Assembly (NCBI GenBank): GCA_946415695.1
Contig: CAMKTM010000165.1
Location: forward strand, 1 to 5,439
Origin: an uncultured Prevotellaceae bacterium
Lineage (GTDB): Bacteria > Bacteroidota > Bacteroidia > Bacteroidales > Bacteroidaceae
Direction of reading: 5' to 3'
Length of the DNA stretch: 5,439 nt
Shown: one piece after another, positions 1 to 4,074 of the stretch
Numbering within the stretch: position 1 is the first letter of the stretch
Layout: the number at the start of each line of letters is the position of its first letter
Translations under genes and position numbers: made by a program
Notes under the pieces: model-generated
What the model saw: only the letters and a program-made list of their open reading frames with translations
The model's database searches: none
What the model was told of the DNA's origin: nothing

Positions 1-194
1 GTGATGCGGTTCACGTCGAAGTGGACGCTGGTGAGGTATGCGGGATTGTGTCCGAAGCGCTTGAAGTCCTCGATGCGGTCGTCCCGGCGAAGGTACCACC
101 AGATGTGGTCGTTCTTCTCGAGGAGCATCTTGGCTATGGCCGTTGCCCAGCTGCCGCCACCCAGCACTGCAATGTTTCCTAATTCGCTATTCAT
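1..194 (-). CDS. gpsA: Glycerol-3-phosphate dehydrogenase [NAD(P)+], N-terminal part (cut by window edge)
   Basis: Reduces dihydroxyacetone phosphate to sn-glycerol-3-phosphate, the backbone precursor of phospholipids; cytoplasmic. Only about 64 codons are visible and the rest lies left of the window. The translation carries the family's Rossmann dinucleotide loop, IAVLGGGSWATAIAKML at about residues 8-24, matching the GxGSxxTA pattern of GpsA, followed by a region with W, Y and R residues (WWYLRRDD) typical of Bacteroidota versions. I chose the ATG at 192-194 because it puts the nucleotide-binding strand at residue 8, as usual in the family. The frame stays open upstream to an ATG at 285-287, which would add 31 residues containing the repeated peptide SELTS. 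That extension lies inside a repeat element, so I doubt it is native protein. A promoter is visible upstream at 361-391. lysS, a frequent neighbour in Bacteroidota, is absent on the upstream side. Confidence 0.9.
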   Translation of the reverse strand, partial: MNSELGNIAVLGGGSWATAIAKMLLEKNDHIWWYLRRDDRIEDFKRFGHNPAYLTSVHFDVNRI

Positions 195-204
195 ATATGT
201 GTAG

Positions 205-342
205 GGAGTTAAAGGAGAAGTTAACTCGCTTACGCTCGTGGAAGTTAATTCGCTTTGCTCATGGACGAATGCTTTGGCAGCAGCCATGTGTATTGTCCGG
301 TGCGTAGCGCTTCACTTCCTTTTTCACTTCCTTTTTAACTTC
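205..342. repeat. Imperfect inverted-repeat element upstream of gpsA (MITE-like?)
   Basis: The outer ends form an imperfect inverted repeat. Reading inward, 205-224 (GGAGTTAAAGGAGAAGTTAA) matches the complement of 323-342 (GAAGTTAAAAAGGAAGTGAA) at 15 of 20 positions. Between them lie an imperfect tandem repeat (217-263) and a 12-bp direct repeat of TTCACTTCCTTT at 311-334. The element sits between the probable gpsA promoter and the conserved gpsA start. No clear target-site duplication is visible, so a mobile origin is only a guess. A smaller element with similar layout (purine-rich arm, core, pyrimidine-rich arm) occurs at 2159-2258. Confidence 0.45.
217..263. repeat. Two-unit imperfect tandem repeat
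   Basis: Unit 1 (217-240) and unit 2 (241-263) share GAAGTTAA, then CTCGCTTACGCTCGTG against TTCGCTTTGCTCATG, with one gap and a few substitutions. On the minus strand the repeat is open in the gpsA frame and encodes SELTS twice; the gpsA start (MNSELG) carries a third SEL from the related AGCGAATTA string at 181-189. Confidence 0.6.
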
Positions 343-360
343 AATTACCATTCATTGCTG

Positions 361-391
361 CAAAATTACACATAAAACTTGGCATTACCAA
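361..391 (-). promoter_or_regulatory. Probable gpsA promoter
   Basis: On the minus strand a -7 box TAATTTTG (complement of 361-368) follows a TTGG (complement of 388-391) after a 19-bp spacer, close to the Bacteroidota TTTG-N19-TAnnTTTG arrangement. Transcription would begin near 355, giving a leader of about 160 nt to the ATG at 194 that runs through the repeat element at 205-342. Confidence 0.5.
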
Positions 392-460
392 CCATTCCGC
401 TCACTTCTTTGCAGAAAAAGACGGAATTTATCACATTTCGCGCATTTTTATATTCTGTGA

Positions 461-492
461 CATGGCAATCAAAGATTTTTTTTGTATAATTG
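461..492 (+). promoter_or_regulatory. Possible plus-strand promoter for the noncoding stretch
   Basis: TATAATTG at 485-492 differs from TAnnTTTG at one base. It sits in the context TTTTTTGTA....TTGCAG.C, which is shared with the Fur-family gene promoter at about 1601-1620. The -33 element is poor (CATG at 461-464, 20 bp upstream). Expected start near 496. Confidence 0.4.
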
Positions 493-520
493 CAGCCCTA
501 AAACTAAAACTTATATTGAT

Positions 521-544
521 ATGAAAGCACGGGCAGCACAATAA
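521..544 (+). other. Seven-codon ORF (MKARAAQ), possible leader peptide or gene remnant
   Basis: ATG at 521 followed by six sense codons and TAA at 542-544, about 25 nt downstream of the expected transcription start. There is no clear ribosome binding site and no downstream plus-strand gene for it to control before mtnN, which is convergent. It may be chance, a regulatory peptide, or the start of a decayed gene. Confidence 0.2.
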
Positions 545-565
545 ATCACCATTTAATCACCATTT
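544..565. repeat. 11-bp perfect tandem duplication
   Basis: AATCACCATTT occurs twice back to back at 544-554 and 555-565. It lies in the noncoding stretch just after the 7-codon ORF, which it may have interrupted if this was once a longer reading frame. Confidence 0.7.
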
Positions 566-765
566 GGATAAGGGCAGTACAGAAGCGACATCAGGAATGT
601 CAACAGGAAGATAAGCCCCCTTCGCCCGGAGCTAAAGCTTCCGTCTGAGGCCTTGGCCGAAGAATCGAAAAGGCAGTTCCTCCCCTTCCCTATTGCAAGT
701 GAGTGTGAGCCAAAGGGCTAGATAATATCTTGCGGTATGAGGGGGCGTTGCTACCAGAGGGGAAG

Positions 766-1455
766 CTATATCCTGCTAAGGAATTCTTTGGTTACGGCGA
801 AGCTCTTGTCTGCCATTGTGTCCCAGAAGTTGAGGTATTGGTCGAAGTGCTGCTCGACGCCCGGCGTGTCGCTAATGATGCGGAAGCTGAGCATGGGGAC
901 GTTCCAGAGGTGGCAGACTTGGGCTATGGCGGCGCTTTCCATGTCGACAGCCAAGCCCTGCGGATATTTCTCTTTGATGATGTTCAGTTCGGCGCGGTTC
1001 GTGACGAATTGGTCGCCTGTGCATATCAGTCCCGGCACGATGCGGACGTCGGCGTTCAGAGTTTTGGCGATGCTGACGAGCCGTTCGTCGCCGTTGAAGA
1101 GCCGAGGCAGACCTTGGACTTGACCCGGGTCGCAGTTGTCGCCGCAATAGACGTCGTGGTAACAGATTTGGCTGCCGACGACGATGTCCATCACCCTGAG
1201 CGCCGCGTCGATGCCTCCCGCAACGCCCGTCGAAATGATGCAATCGGGATGGAACGATATGATGAGGTTTGTCACCCCCGATGCCGCATTGGTCTTGCCG
1301 ATGCCGCATTGCAGCAGCACCACTCGGCTTTCTCCTAAAGTGCCGACAAGGAACTGTTGCGGTCCGTTCTGGATGGTCTCTGTGTCCTGAAGCATGGCAG
1401 CTATCTGATTGTACTCCACGGTCATTGCCGTCAGTACGCCTATTGTCTTTTGCAT
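766..1455 (-). CDS. mtnN: 5'-methylthioadenosine/S-adenosylhomocysteine nucleosidase
   Basis: Cleaves the glycosidic bond of methylthioadenosine and S-adenosylhomocysteine, releasing adenine and methylthioribose or S-ribosylhomocysteine. It thus recycles SAM by-products and feeds the activated methyl cycle; cytoplasmic. The PNP/UDP phosphorylase fold is clear: IGVLTAMTVE at the N terminus, CGIGKTNAA and STGVAGG in the middle, then GLICTGDQF, VDMES and ISD. By alignment with E. coli MtnN (from memory), the catalytic Glu12, Glu174 and Asp197 are present as Glu in AMTVE, Glu in DMES and Asp in ISD. Length from MQKTIGVL is 229 residues, normal for the family. I prefer the ATG at 1453-1455 because GGGAG lies 6 nt upstream of it and the promoter leaves a leader of about 25 nt. 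The in-frame ATG at 1471-1473 would add MKREKT but sits only about 7 nt from the expected transcript start. luxS is not beside it. Confidence 0.95.
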   Translation of the reverse strand: MQKTIGVLTAMTVEYNQIAAMLQDTETIQNGPQQFLVGTLGESRVVLLQCGIGKTNAASGVTNLIISFHPDCIISTGVAGGIDAALRVMDIVVGSQICYHDVYCGDNCDPGQVQGLPRLFNGDERLVSIAKTLNADVRIVPGLICTGDQFVTNRAELNIIKEKYPQGLAVDMESAAIAQVCHLWNVPMLSFRIISDTPGVEQHFDQYLNFWDTMADKSFAVTKEFLSRI

Positions 1456-1484
1456 AGTTTTCTCCCTTTTCATTTTTGCCGGTG

Positions 1485-1515
1485 CAAAGGTACGAAGGTT
1501 AATTCAAAATTCAAA
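1485..1515 (-). promoter_or_regulatory. mtnN promoter
   Basis: On the minus strand, TTTG (complement of 1512-1515), a spacer of exactly 19 bp, and TACCTTTG (complement of 1485-1492). This is a perfect match to the Bacteroidota vegetative consensus. The -33 TTTG lies within AT-rich repeats of TTCAAAAT at 1503-1510, 1510-1517 and 1525-1532. Confidence 0.8.
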
Positions 1516-1546
1516 ATTTATAAATTCAAAATGTAGTATATGTGCT

Positions 1547-1554
1547 TACCTTTG
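1547..1554 (+). promoter_or_regulatory. Extra TACCTTTG box in the divergent region
   Basis: A perfect -7 box on the plus strand, 74 bp upstream of the Fur-family ATG at 1621, but without a recognisable -33 TTTG at 19-21 bp. It could be a second, upstream promoter for the regulator or chance. Confidence 0.25.
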
Positions 1555-1586
1555 ATTTTTGGATTAATAAAGTTGAGCCTTGTGCG

Positions 1587-1615
1587 CTTGATGTCGATAT
1601 TTTTTTGTACCTTTG
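1587..1615 (+). promoter_or_regulatory. Promoter of the Fur-family gene
   Basis: TACCTTTG at 1608-1615 follows a T-run, with a weak CTTG at 1587-1590 at a short 17-bp spacing. Transcription should begin about 1619-1621, essentially at the first ATG. Confidence 0.6.
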
Positions 1616-1620
1616 CAGGC

Positions 1621-2061
1621 ATGAAATATGAATCGAAAATGTGCGAGGCGCTCCTTGAGTCTCATGGAATAAAGCCGACGGCCAACCGCATTCTGGTGGT
1701 AAGAGCTTTGGCTGAGTCGCGTCGTCCTGTGACGCTCAGCGAGTTGGAATGCGAGCTTTTGTCCGTTGATAAATCCAGCGTGTTCAGAGTGTTGACATTG
1801 CTGCGCGAGCACCACCTTGTGCATGTCATCGAGGATGGCGGCGACAGCGTCCGTTACGAACTTTGCCGAAGCACGGACGGCCATGTCCACGATGACGACC
1901 AGCACGTTCATTTCTACTGCGAACAATGCCATCGCACATTCTGCCTCAGCGACATACCTGTTCCGACAGTAGATTTGCCAGAGGGCTATGTTCTCGAAAA
2001 CATCAACTATATGGCCAAAGGACTCTGTCCCAAGTGCGCCCGCAAGGAAGGATTTTATTGA
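1621..2061 (+). CDS. Fur-family metal-responsive transcriptional regulator (Zur/Fur-like)
   Basis: A DNA-binding repressor of the ferric/zinc uptake regulator superfamily. In this family, metal loading usually drives operator binding. The protein has 146 residues, a normal Fur length. The N-terminal winged helix covers about residues 7-83: SHGIKPTANRILVVRAL, then the helix-turn-helix with SSVFRVLTLLREH in the place of the usual TVYRTLxxL recognition helix. The metal-binding C-terminal half has an H- and D-rich hinge (HVHDDDQHVHF, residues 88-98) and two Cys pairs, C100/C103 and C136/C139, that form the family's structural zinc site. Which metal is sensed cannot be told from sequence. The exporter 206 bp downstream on the same strand points to zinc or copper. 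The -7 box lies right against the ATG at 1621, so the mRNA may be leaderless; alternatively translation starts at ATG 1639 (MCEALLESHG), which leaves about 19 nt of leader. The open frame back to 1540 precedes the promoter and is unlikely to be translated. Confidence 0.9.
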   Translation: MKYESKMCEALLESHGIKPTANRILVVRALAESRRPVTLSELECELLSVDKSSVFRVLTLLREHHLVHVIEDGGDSVRYELCRSTDGHVHDDDQHVHFYCEQCHRTFCLSDIPVPTVDLPEGYVLENINYMAKGLCPKCARKEGFY

Positions 2062-2073
2062 TAGAACACAGTT

Positions 2074-2088
2074 TGCAACCCAGTTGCA
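2074..2088. promoter_or_regulatory. Candidate operator palindrome (TGCAAC-N3-GTTGCA)
   Basis: A perfect 6+3+6 inverted repeat, TGCAACCCAGTTGCA, 12 bp upstream of the exporter's -7 box, so it covers the expected -33 site. Fur-family dimers bind palindromes, and a site here would block RNA polymerase. The pairing with the upstream regulator gene is inference. I do not see a second copy in front of the regulator itself. Confidence 0.45.
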
Positions 2089-2100
2089 CGAAAACCATCG

Positions 2101-2108
2101 TACCTTTG
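2101..2108 (+). promoter_or_regulatory. Exporter promoter -7 box
   Basis: TACCTTTG followed by CACCGGCAAAA. No TTTG lies at 19-21 bp; the nearest TTTG (2072-2075) is 25 bp away and the palindrome at 2074-2088 occupies the -33 position. A weak -33 fits a regulated promoter. The leader to the ATG at 2268 would be about 155 nt. The 22-bp block 2098-2119 is identical to the mtnN promoter block (complement of 1474-1495). Confidence 0.6.
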
Positions 2109-2158
2109 CACCGGCAAAACGAAATAAGCTTAAATAAAGGAGATAAAAGAACATTATT

Positions 2159-2258
2159 CATATTAAGAATTAAGAAAGAAGAAAGAAGAATTAAATCGAA
2201 ATGGACAACACGCTAACGCGAGATAATTCTTATCTCTTAATTTTTAATTCTTAATTAA
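2159..2258. mobile_element. MITE-like insert in the exporter leader
   Basis: A 100-bp AT-rich segment flanked by 9-bp direct repeats AACATTATT at 2150-2158 and 2258-2266 (sharing one base with the right copy). Its ends are a perfect 12-bp inverted repeat, ATTAAGAATTAA at 2162-2173 and TTAATTCTTAAT at 2244-2255, extending imperfectly to about 18 of 21. Each arm begins about three bases inside its direct repeat. The interior holds a hairpin (2220-2226 with 2230-2236) and a 17-codon ORF. It encodes no transposase. The direct repeats look like a target duplication, but the low-complexity sequence calls for caution. Confidence 0.45.
2201..2254 (+). other. Short ORF in the exporter leader (17 codons)
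   Basis: ATG at 2201 to TAA at 2252-2254 encodes MDNTLTRDNSYLLIFNS. It lies wholly inside the 100-bp insert and ends 13 nt before the exporter ATG. There is no ribosome binding site upstream of it. It may be chance. If translated, it could affect the nearby exporter start. Confidence 0.15.
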
Positions 2259-2267
2259 ACATTATTA

Positions 2268-3557
2268 ATGAAGATAATTGTGCTAATGGTACTTGAATGG
2301 ATTGAAAACTACTGCGACGCGTTGCTCGTGATGACGGCCGAAATGGCTCCCTATCTGCTTCTGGGTTTCTTTATAGCAGGTATACTGCGTGCTTTTGTCC
2401 CGCACACACTGTATTCCAAACATCTTTCGCAGCCGGGCATGAAGAGTGTCGTGAAGGCCGCAGCTCTGGGTATTCCCTTGCCGCTCTGCTCCTGCGGCGT
2501 TATCCCTACAGCTGTTGGGCTTCGCAAGGAAGGTGCCAGCCACGGAGCTTGCACGAGCTTCCTGATTGCCACGCCGCAGACCGGAGTGGATAGCATCGCA
2601 GCCACCTATGCCCTCATGGGACTTCCGTTTGCCATCGTACGCCCCATTGCGGCTTTGTTCACCGCGATGTTTGGCGGCTGGCTGGTCAGCAAATATGCTC
2701 ACGAAGCACCCGTCGAAACGCCATCAGCAAAGGACGACCGTCGTTCGCTCTCCACGAAGAGGAGTTGGACGGAATCCTTGAAGGAGGCGCTTGACTATGC
2801 TTTTGTAGAGATGATGCAGGACGTGGGGAAGTGGCTCGTCATCGGTCTGCTCATCGCAGCTCTCATCACGGTTGCCGTCCCAAACGACTGGCTGACAGCC
2901 CTCCACGACTATAAGTTGCTGAACATGCTCATCGTCCTTGCAGTCGCCATCCCCATGTACGTCTGTGCCACAGGCAGCATCCCCATTGCCGTTTCCTTGA
3001 TGGCCAAGGGTCTGACCCCCGGCGCAGGCTTGGTGCTGCTGATGGCTGGGCCGGCAGTGAACACGGCTTCCATGCTCGTCATCGGCAAGGTGTTCGGCAG
3101 ACGGACGCTGCGGCTCTACCTGCTCTCCATCGTTATCGGAGCAATGCTCTTCGGACTCGGCGTCGACTACCTGCTGCCTGGCGATTGGTTTGCCGTCCGC
3201 AGCAGCGTCATGGAGACAGGTTGCCGCCACGAGGGCATCAGCCTCTTCTCCTATGTCTGTGCAGCGTTGCTGGCCATTCTCCTGCTGAGGGCGCTCTTCT
3301 TTGGGCATCACCATCACCACGAAGCTGTTCTCCAAGAGGAAGCCGAGGGAGCTTGTACTATATATAATATAGAGGGAATGAACTGCAGCCACTGCGCCGA
3401 GAACGTGCGGAAAGCCCTGTCGGCAGTGGAAGGCGTGGAGCGTGTGGCGGTGTCGCTTCGCGAGGGAAAGGCTGTCGTCGTAGGCAACGCTGAAGAGGCA
3501 GCCGTGGAGCAAGCCGTCGGGAGCATTGGTTTCCACGCAAGCAAAGCCTTGACATAA
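2268..3557 (+). CDS. SO_0444-family Cu/Zn efflux permease with C-terminal HMA domain
   Basis: An inner-membrane permease of the DUF318/ArsP_1 (PF03773) superfamily, 429 residues. The N-terminal half (about 20-140) has hydrophobic segments and the signature GIPLPLCSCGVIPTAVGL with the metal-ligand motif CSCG at 74-77. After a charged cytoplasmic loop (145-170) a second membrane block (about 187-345) carries IPMYVCATGSIPIAVSLM and the AGPAVNTASM motif. Then come a run of five histidines (347-351) and a heavy-metal-associated domain (about 362-429) with the metal site GMNCSHC at 370-376. In this family the fused or adjacent metal-binding domain is thought to hand copper or zinc to the exporter; the exact metal is inferred. 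Start at ATG 2268 is chosen because it just precedes the first amphipathic segment; ATG 2286 is an alternative and neither has a Shine-Dalgarno. The Fur-family gene upstream is its probable regulator. Confidence 0.9.
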   Translation: MKIIVLMVLEWIENYCDALLVMTAEMAPYLLLGFFIAGILRAFVPHTLYSKHLSQPGMKSVVKAAALGIPLPLCSCGVIPTAVGLRKEGASHGACTSFLIATPQTGVDSIAATYALMGLPFAIVRPIAALFTAMFGGWLVSKYAHEAPVETPSAKDDRRSLSTKRSWTESLKEALDYAFVEMMQDVGKWLVIGLLIAALITVAVPNDWLTALHDYKLLNMLIVLAVAIPMYVCATGSIPIAVSLMAKGLTPGAGLVLLMAGPAVNTASMLVIGKVFGRRTLRLYLLSIVIGAMLFGLGVDYLLPGDWFAVRSSVMETGCRHEGISLFSYVCAALLAILLLRALFFGHHHHHEAVLQEEAEGACTIYNIEGMNCSHCAENVRKALSAVEGVERVAVSLREGKAVVVGNAEEAAVEQAVGSIGFHASKALT

Positions 3558-3744
3558 CGGGCGATTGGCGTGTCATTACAAAGCACCTCCCCACAGGTAG
3601 TTGTTTGCTTGTACATGTATAAGCAAAGAACATGACGTGTAGCGTCAAAGAATTAAACATGCCAAATGGGCGGCGCCTGCAATGAACCACTCCTACATGC
3701 CACAAATTGCAGACCGATTTGGGAACATGCTTGTCTGTCGTTTT
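3558..3744 (+). other. Structured 3' region of the exporter transcript
   Basis: No convincing gene. It contains several potential hairpins: TTTGCTT (3604-3610) with AAGCAAA (3621-3627) around an inner TAC/GTA pairing, TGACG/CGTCA at 3633-3637 and 3643-3647, and CAGAC/GTCTG around 3709-3736. ACATGC occurs three times. It runs from the exporter stop to the terminator at 3745-3775, with no TAnnTTTG box inside, so it is best read as a long 3' UTR or a 3'-UTR-derived RNA. The 62-codon open frame from 3682 runs through the terminator and is probably not a gene. Confidence 0.4.
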
Positions 3745-3775
3745 AGCTCTTGCGCCATCGGTGCAGGGGCTTTTT
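3745..3775 (+). terminator. Intrinsic terminator of the exporter transcript
   Basis: A 12-bp stem (3745-3756 with 3760-3771) with an ATC loop, followed by TTTT. The stem includes G-U pairs that are valid only in plus-strand RNA, so the orientation is clear. It ends the transcript about 215 nt after the exporter stop codon. Confidence 0.75.
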
Positions 3776-3835
3776 CGGCTTATGGCTCAAATTCACCCTG
3801 CAAAAGGAGCCAAGTAAATATCAAACAATTACATC

Positions 3836-3872
3836 GCCAAAAACAAATAAGCCCCAGCCTTTCAGACTGAGG
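3836..3872 (-). terminator. Intrinsic terminator after tRNA-Arg
   Basis: On the minus strand, an 8-bp stem (complement of 3865-3872 with 3852-3859) with a 5-nt TGAAA loop, followed by CTTATTTGTTTTTGG. It starts 29 nt after the tRNA 3' end. Two of the stem pairs are G-U in the minus-strand RNA. Confidence 0.7.
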
Positions 3873-3900
3873 TTTATAGTCAAAAGAAACTTGCTTTTCG

Positions 3901-3975
3901 TGATCCGGATGGGACTCGAACCCATGACCCACAGCTTAGAAGGCTGTTGCTCTAATCCGACTGAGCTACCGGACC
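3901..3975 (-). tRNA. trnR: tRNA-Arg (anticodon UCU)
   Basis: A complete 75-nt cloverleaf on the minus strand. The acceptor stem GGTCCGG pairs with CCGGATC (one G-U), the D stem is GCTC/GAGC, the anticodon stem ACAGC/GCTGT encloses the loop CTTCTAA with anticodon TCT, the variable loop is GGGTC, and the T stem ATGGG/CCCAT encloses TTCGAGT. The discriminator is A at 3901, and CCA is not encoded (CG follows), so it must be added by nucleotidyltransferase. It reads AGA codons. No duplicated 3' fragment is visible that would mark an integrated element. Confidence 0.96.
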
Positions 3976-3984
3976 GACCTTGTG

Positions 3985-4004
3985 TCCCGAACTCGGGATT
4001 CGGG
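3985..4004. other. GC-rich hairpin in the tRNA 5' leader
   Basis: Two mutually exclusive pairings overlap here: TCCCGA/TCGGGA at 3985-3990 and 3993-3998, and CCCGAA/TTCGGG at 3986-3991 and 3999-4004. In the minus-strand RNA this lies about 10 nt before the mature tRNA and may affect RNase P processing. On the plus strand it is followed by GTTTCTTTTTT and could serve as a terminator. Confidence 0.4.
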
Positions 4005-4026
4005 GTTTCTTTTTTGAAAACGCCTG

Positions 4027-4058
4027 CAAAGTTACGGCTTTATTTTCTTCTTTGCAAG
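4027..4058 (-). promoter_or_regulatory. tRNA-Arg promoter
   Basis: On the minus strand, -7 box TAACTTTG (complement of 4027-4034) with CTTG (complement of 4055-4058) 20 bp upstream. Transcription would begin near 4021, leaving a leader of about 45 nt before the tRNA. Confidence 0.6.
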
Positions 4059-4074
4059 TTTTGAGGGGTTATTT

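Larger units (their letters stand above)
493..750 (+). ncRNA. Candidate structured RNA of unknown family
   Basis: This stretch has no plausible protein gene but is foldable. A helix joins 686-699 to 729-745: GCAAG with CTTGC, then two U-G pairs, two A-U pairs, a 3-nt bulge, three C-G and two more U-G pairs. It encloses a small hairpin (708-711 with 716-719). Upstream, 627-632 and 637-643 form a hairpin with a TAAA loop and one bulge. An alternative closing stem pairs GCCCCCT at 615-621 with AGGGGGC at 740-746. The four G-U pairs work only in plus-strand RNA, which agrees with the promoter near 485. I see no T-run terminator, so the 3' end is undefined. It does not match RNase P, tmRNA or SRP RNA signatures that I know; 6S-like RNA is not excluded. 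The boundaries are guesses. Confidence 0.3.

Noticed and set aside
544..565. CRISPR array from the short direct repeats
   Set aside because: Only two abutting 11-bp units without spacers, and no cas genes.
599..650. Hairpin AGCTCC/GGGGCT on the minus strand as the mtnN terminator
   Set aside because: The stem is 6 bp with a large loop and is followed by TATCTTCC rather than a T-run. It also lies more than 100 nt past the stop.
730..1338. Long plus-strand open frame (202 codons) overlapping mtnN
   Set aside because: It lies opposite mtnN, whose conserved catalytic motifs and promoter are clear on the minus strand. The plus translation resembles no family and is a shadow of mtnN codon bias.
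1564..2154. Minus-strand open frame of 196 codons across the Fur-family gene
   Set aside because: Antisense shadow of the Fur coding sequence. No motif, no promoter, and the real regulator has both zinc Cys pairs in the plus frame.
2724..3536. Minus-strand open frame of 270 codons within the exporter
   Set aside because: Antisense to the exporter, whose membrane segments and HMA motif are unambiguous. The antisense translation is polar and unlike any family I know.
3560..3975. Integrated element at the 3' end of tRNA-Arg
   Set aside because: No integrase, and no second copy of the tRNA 3' segment was seen at lower coordinates. The neighbouring exporter is a typical chromosomal gene.
3750..4064. 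Plus-strand open frame of 104 codons across the tRNA region
   Set aside because: It runs antisense through tRNA-Arg and both terminators. Part of its translation is simply the complement of the tRNA.
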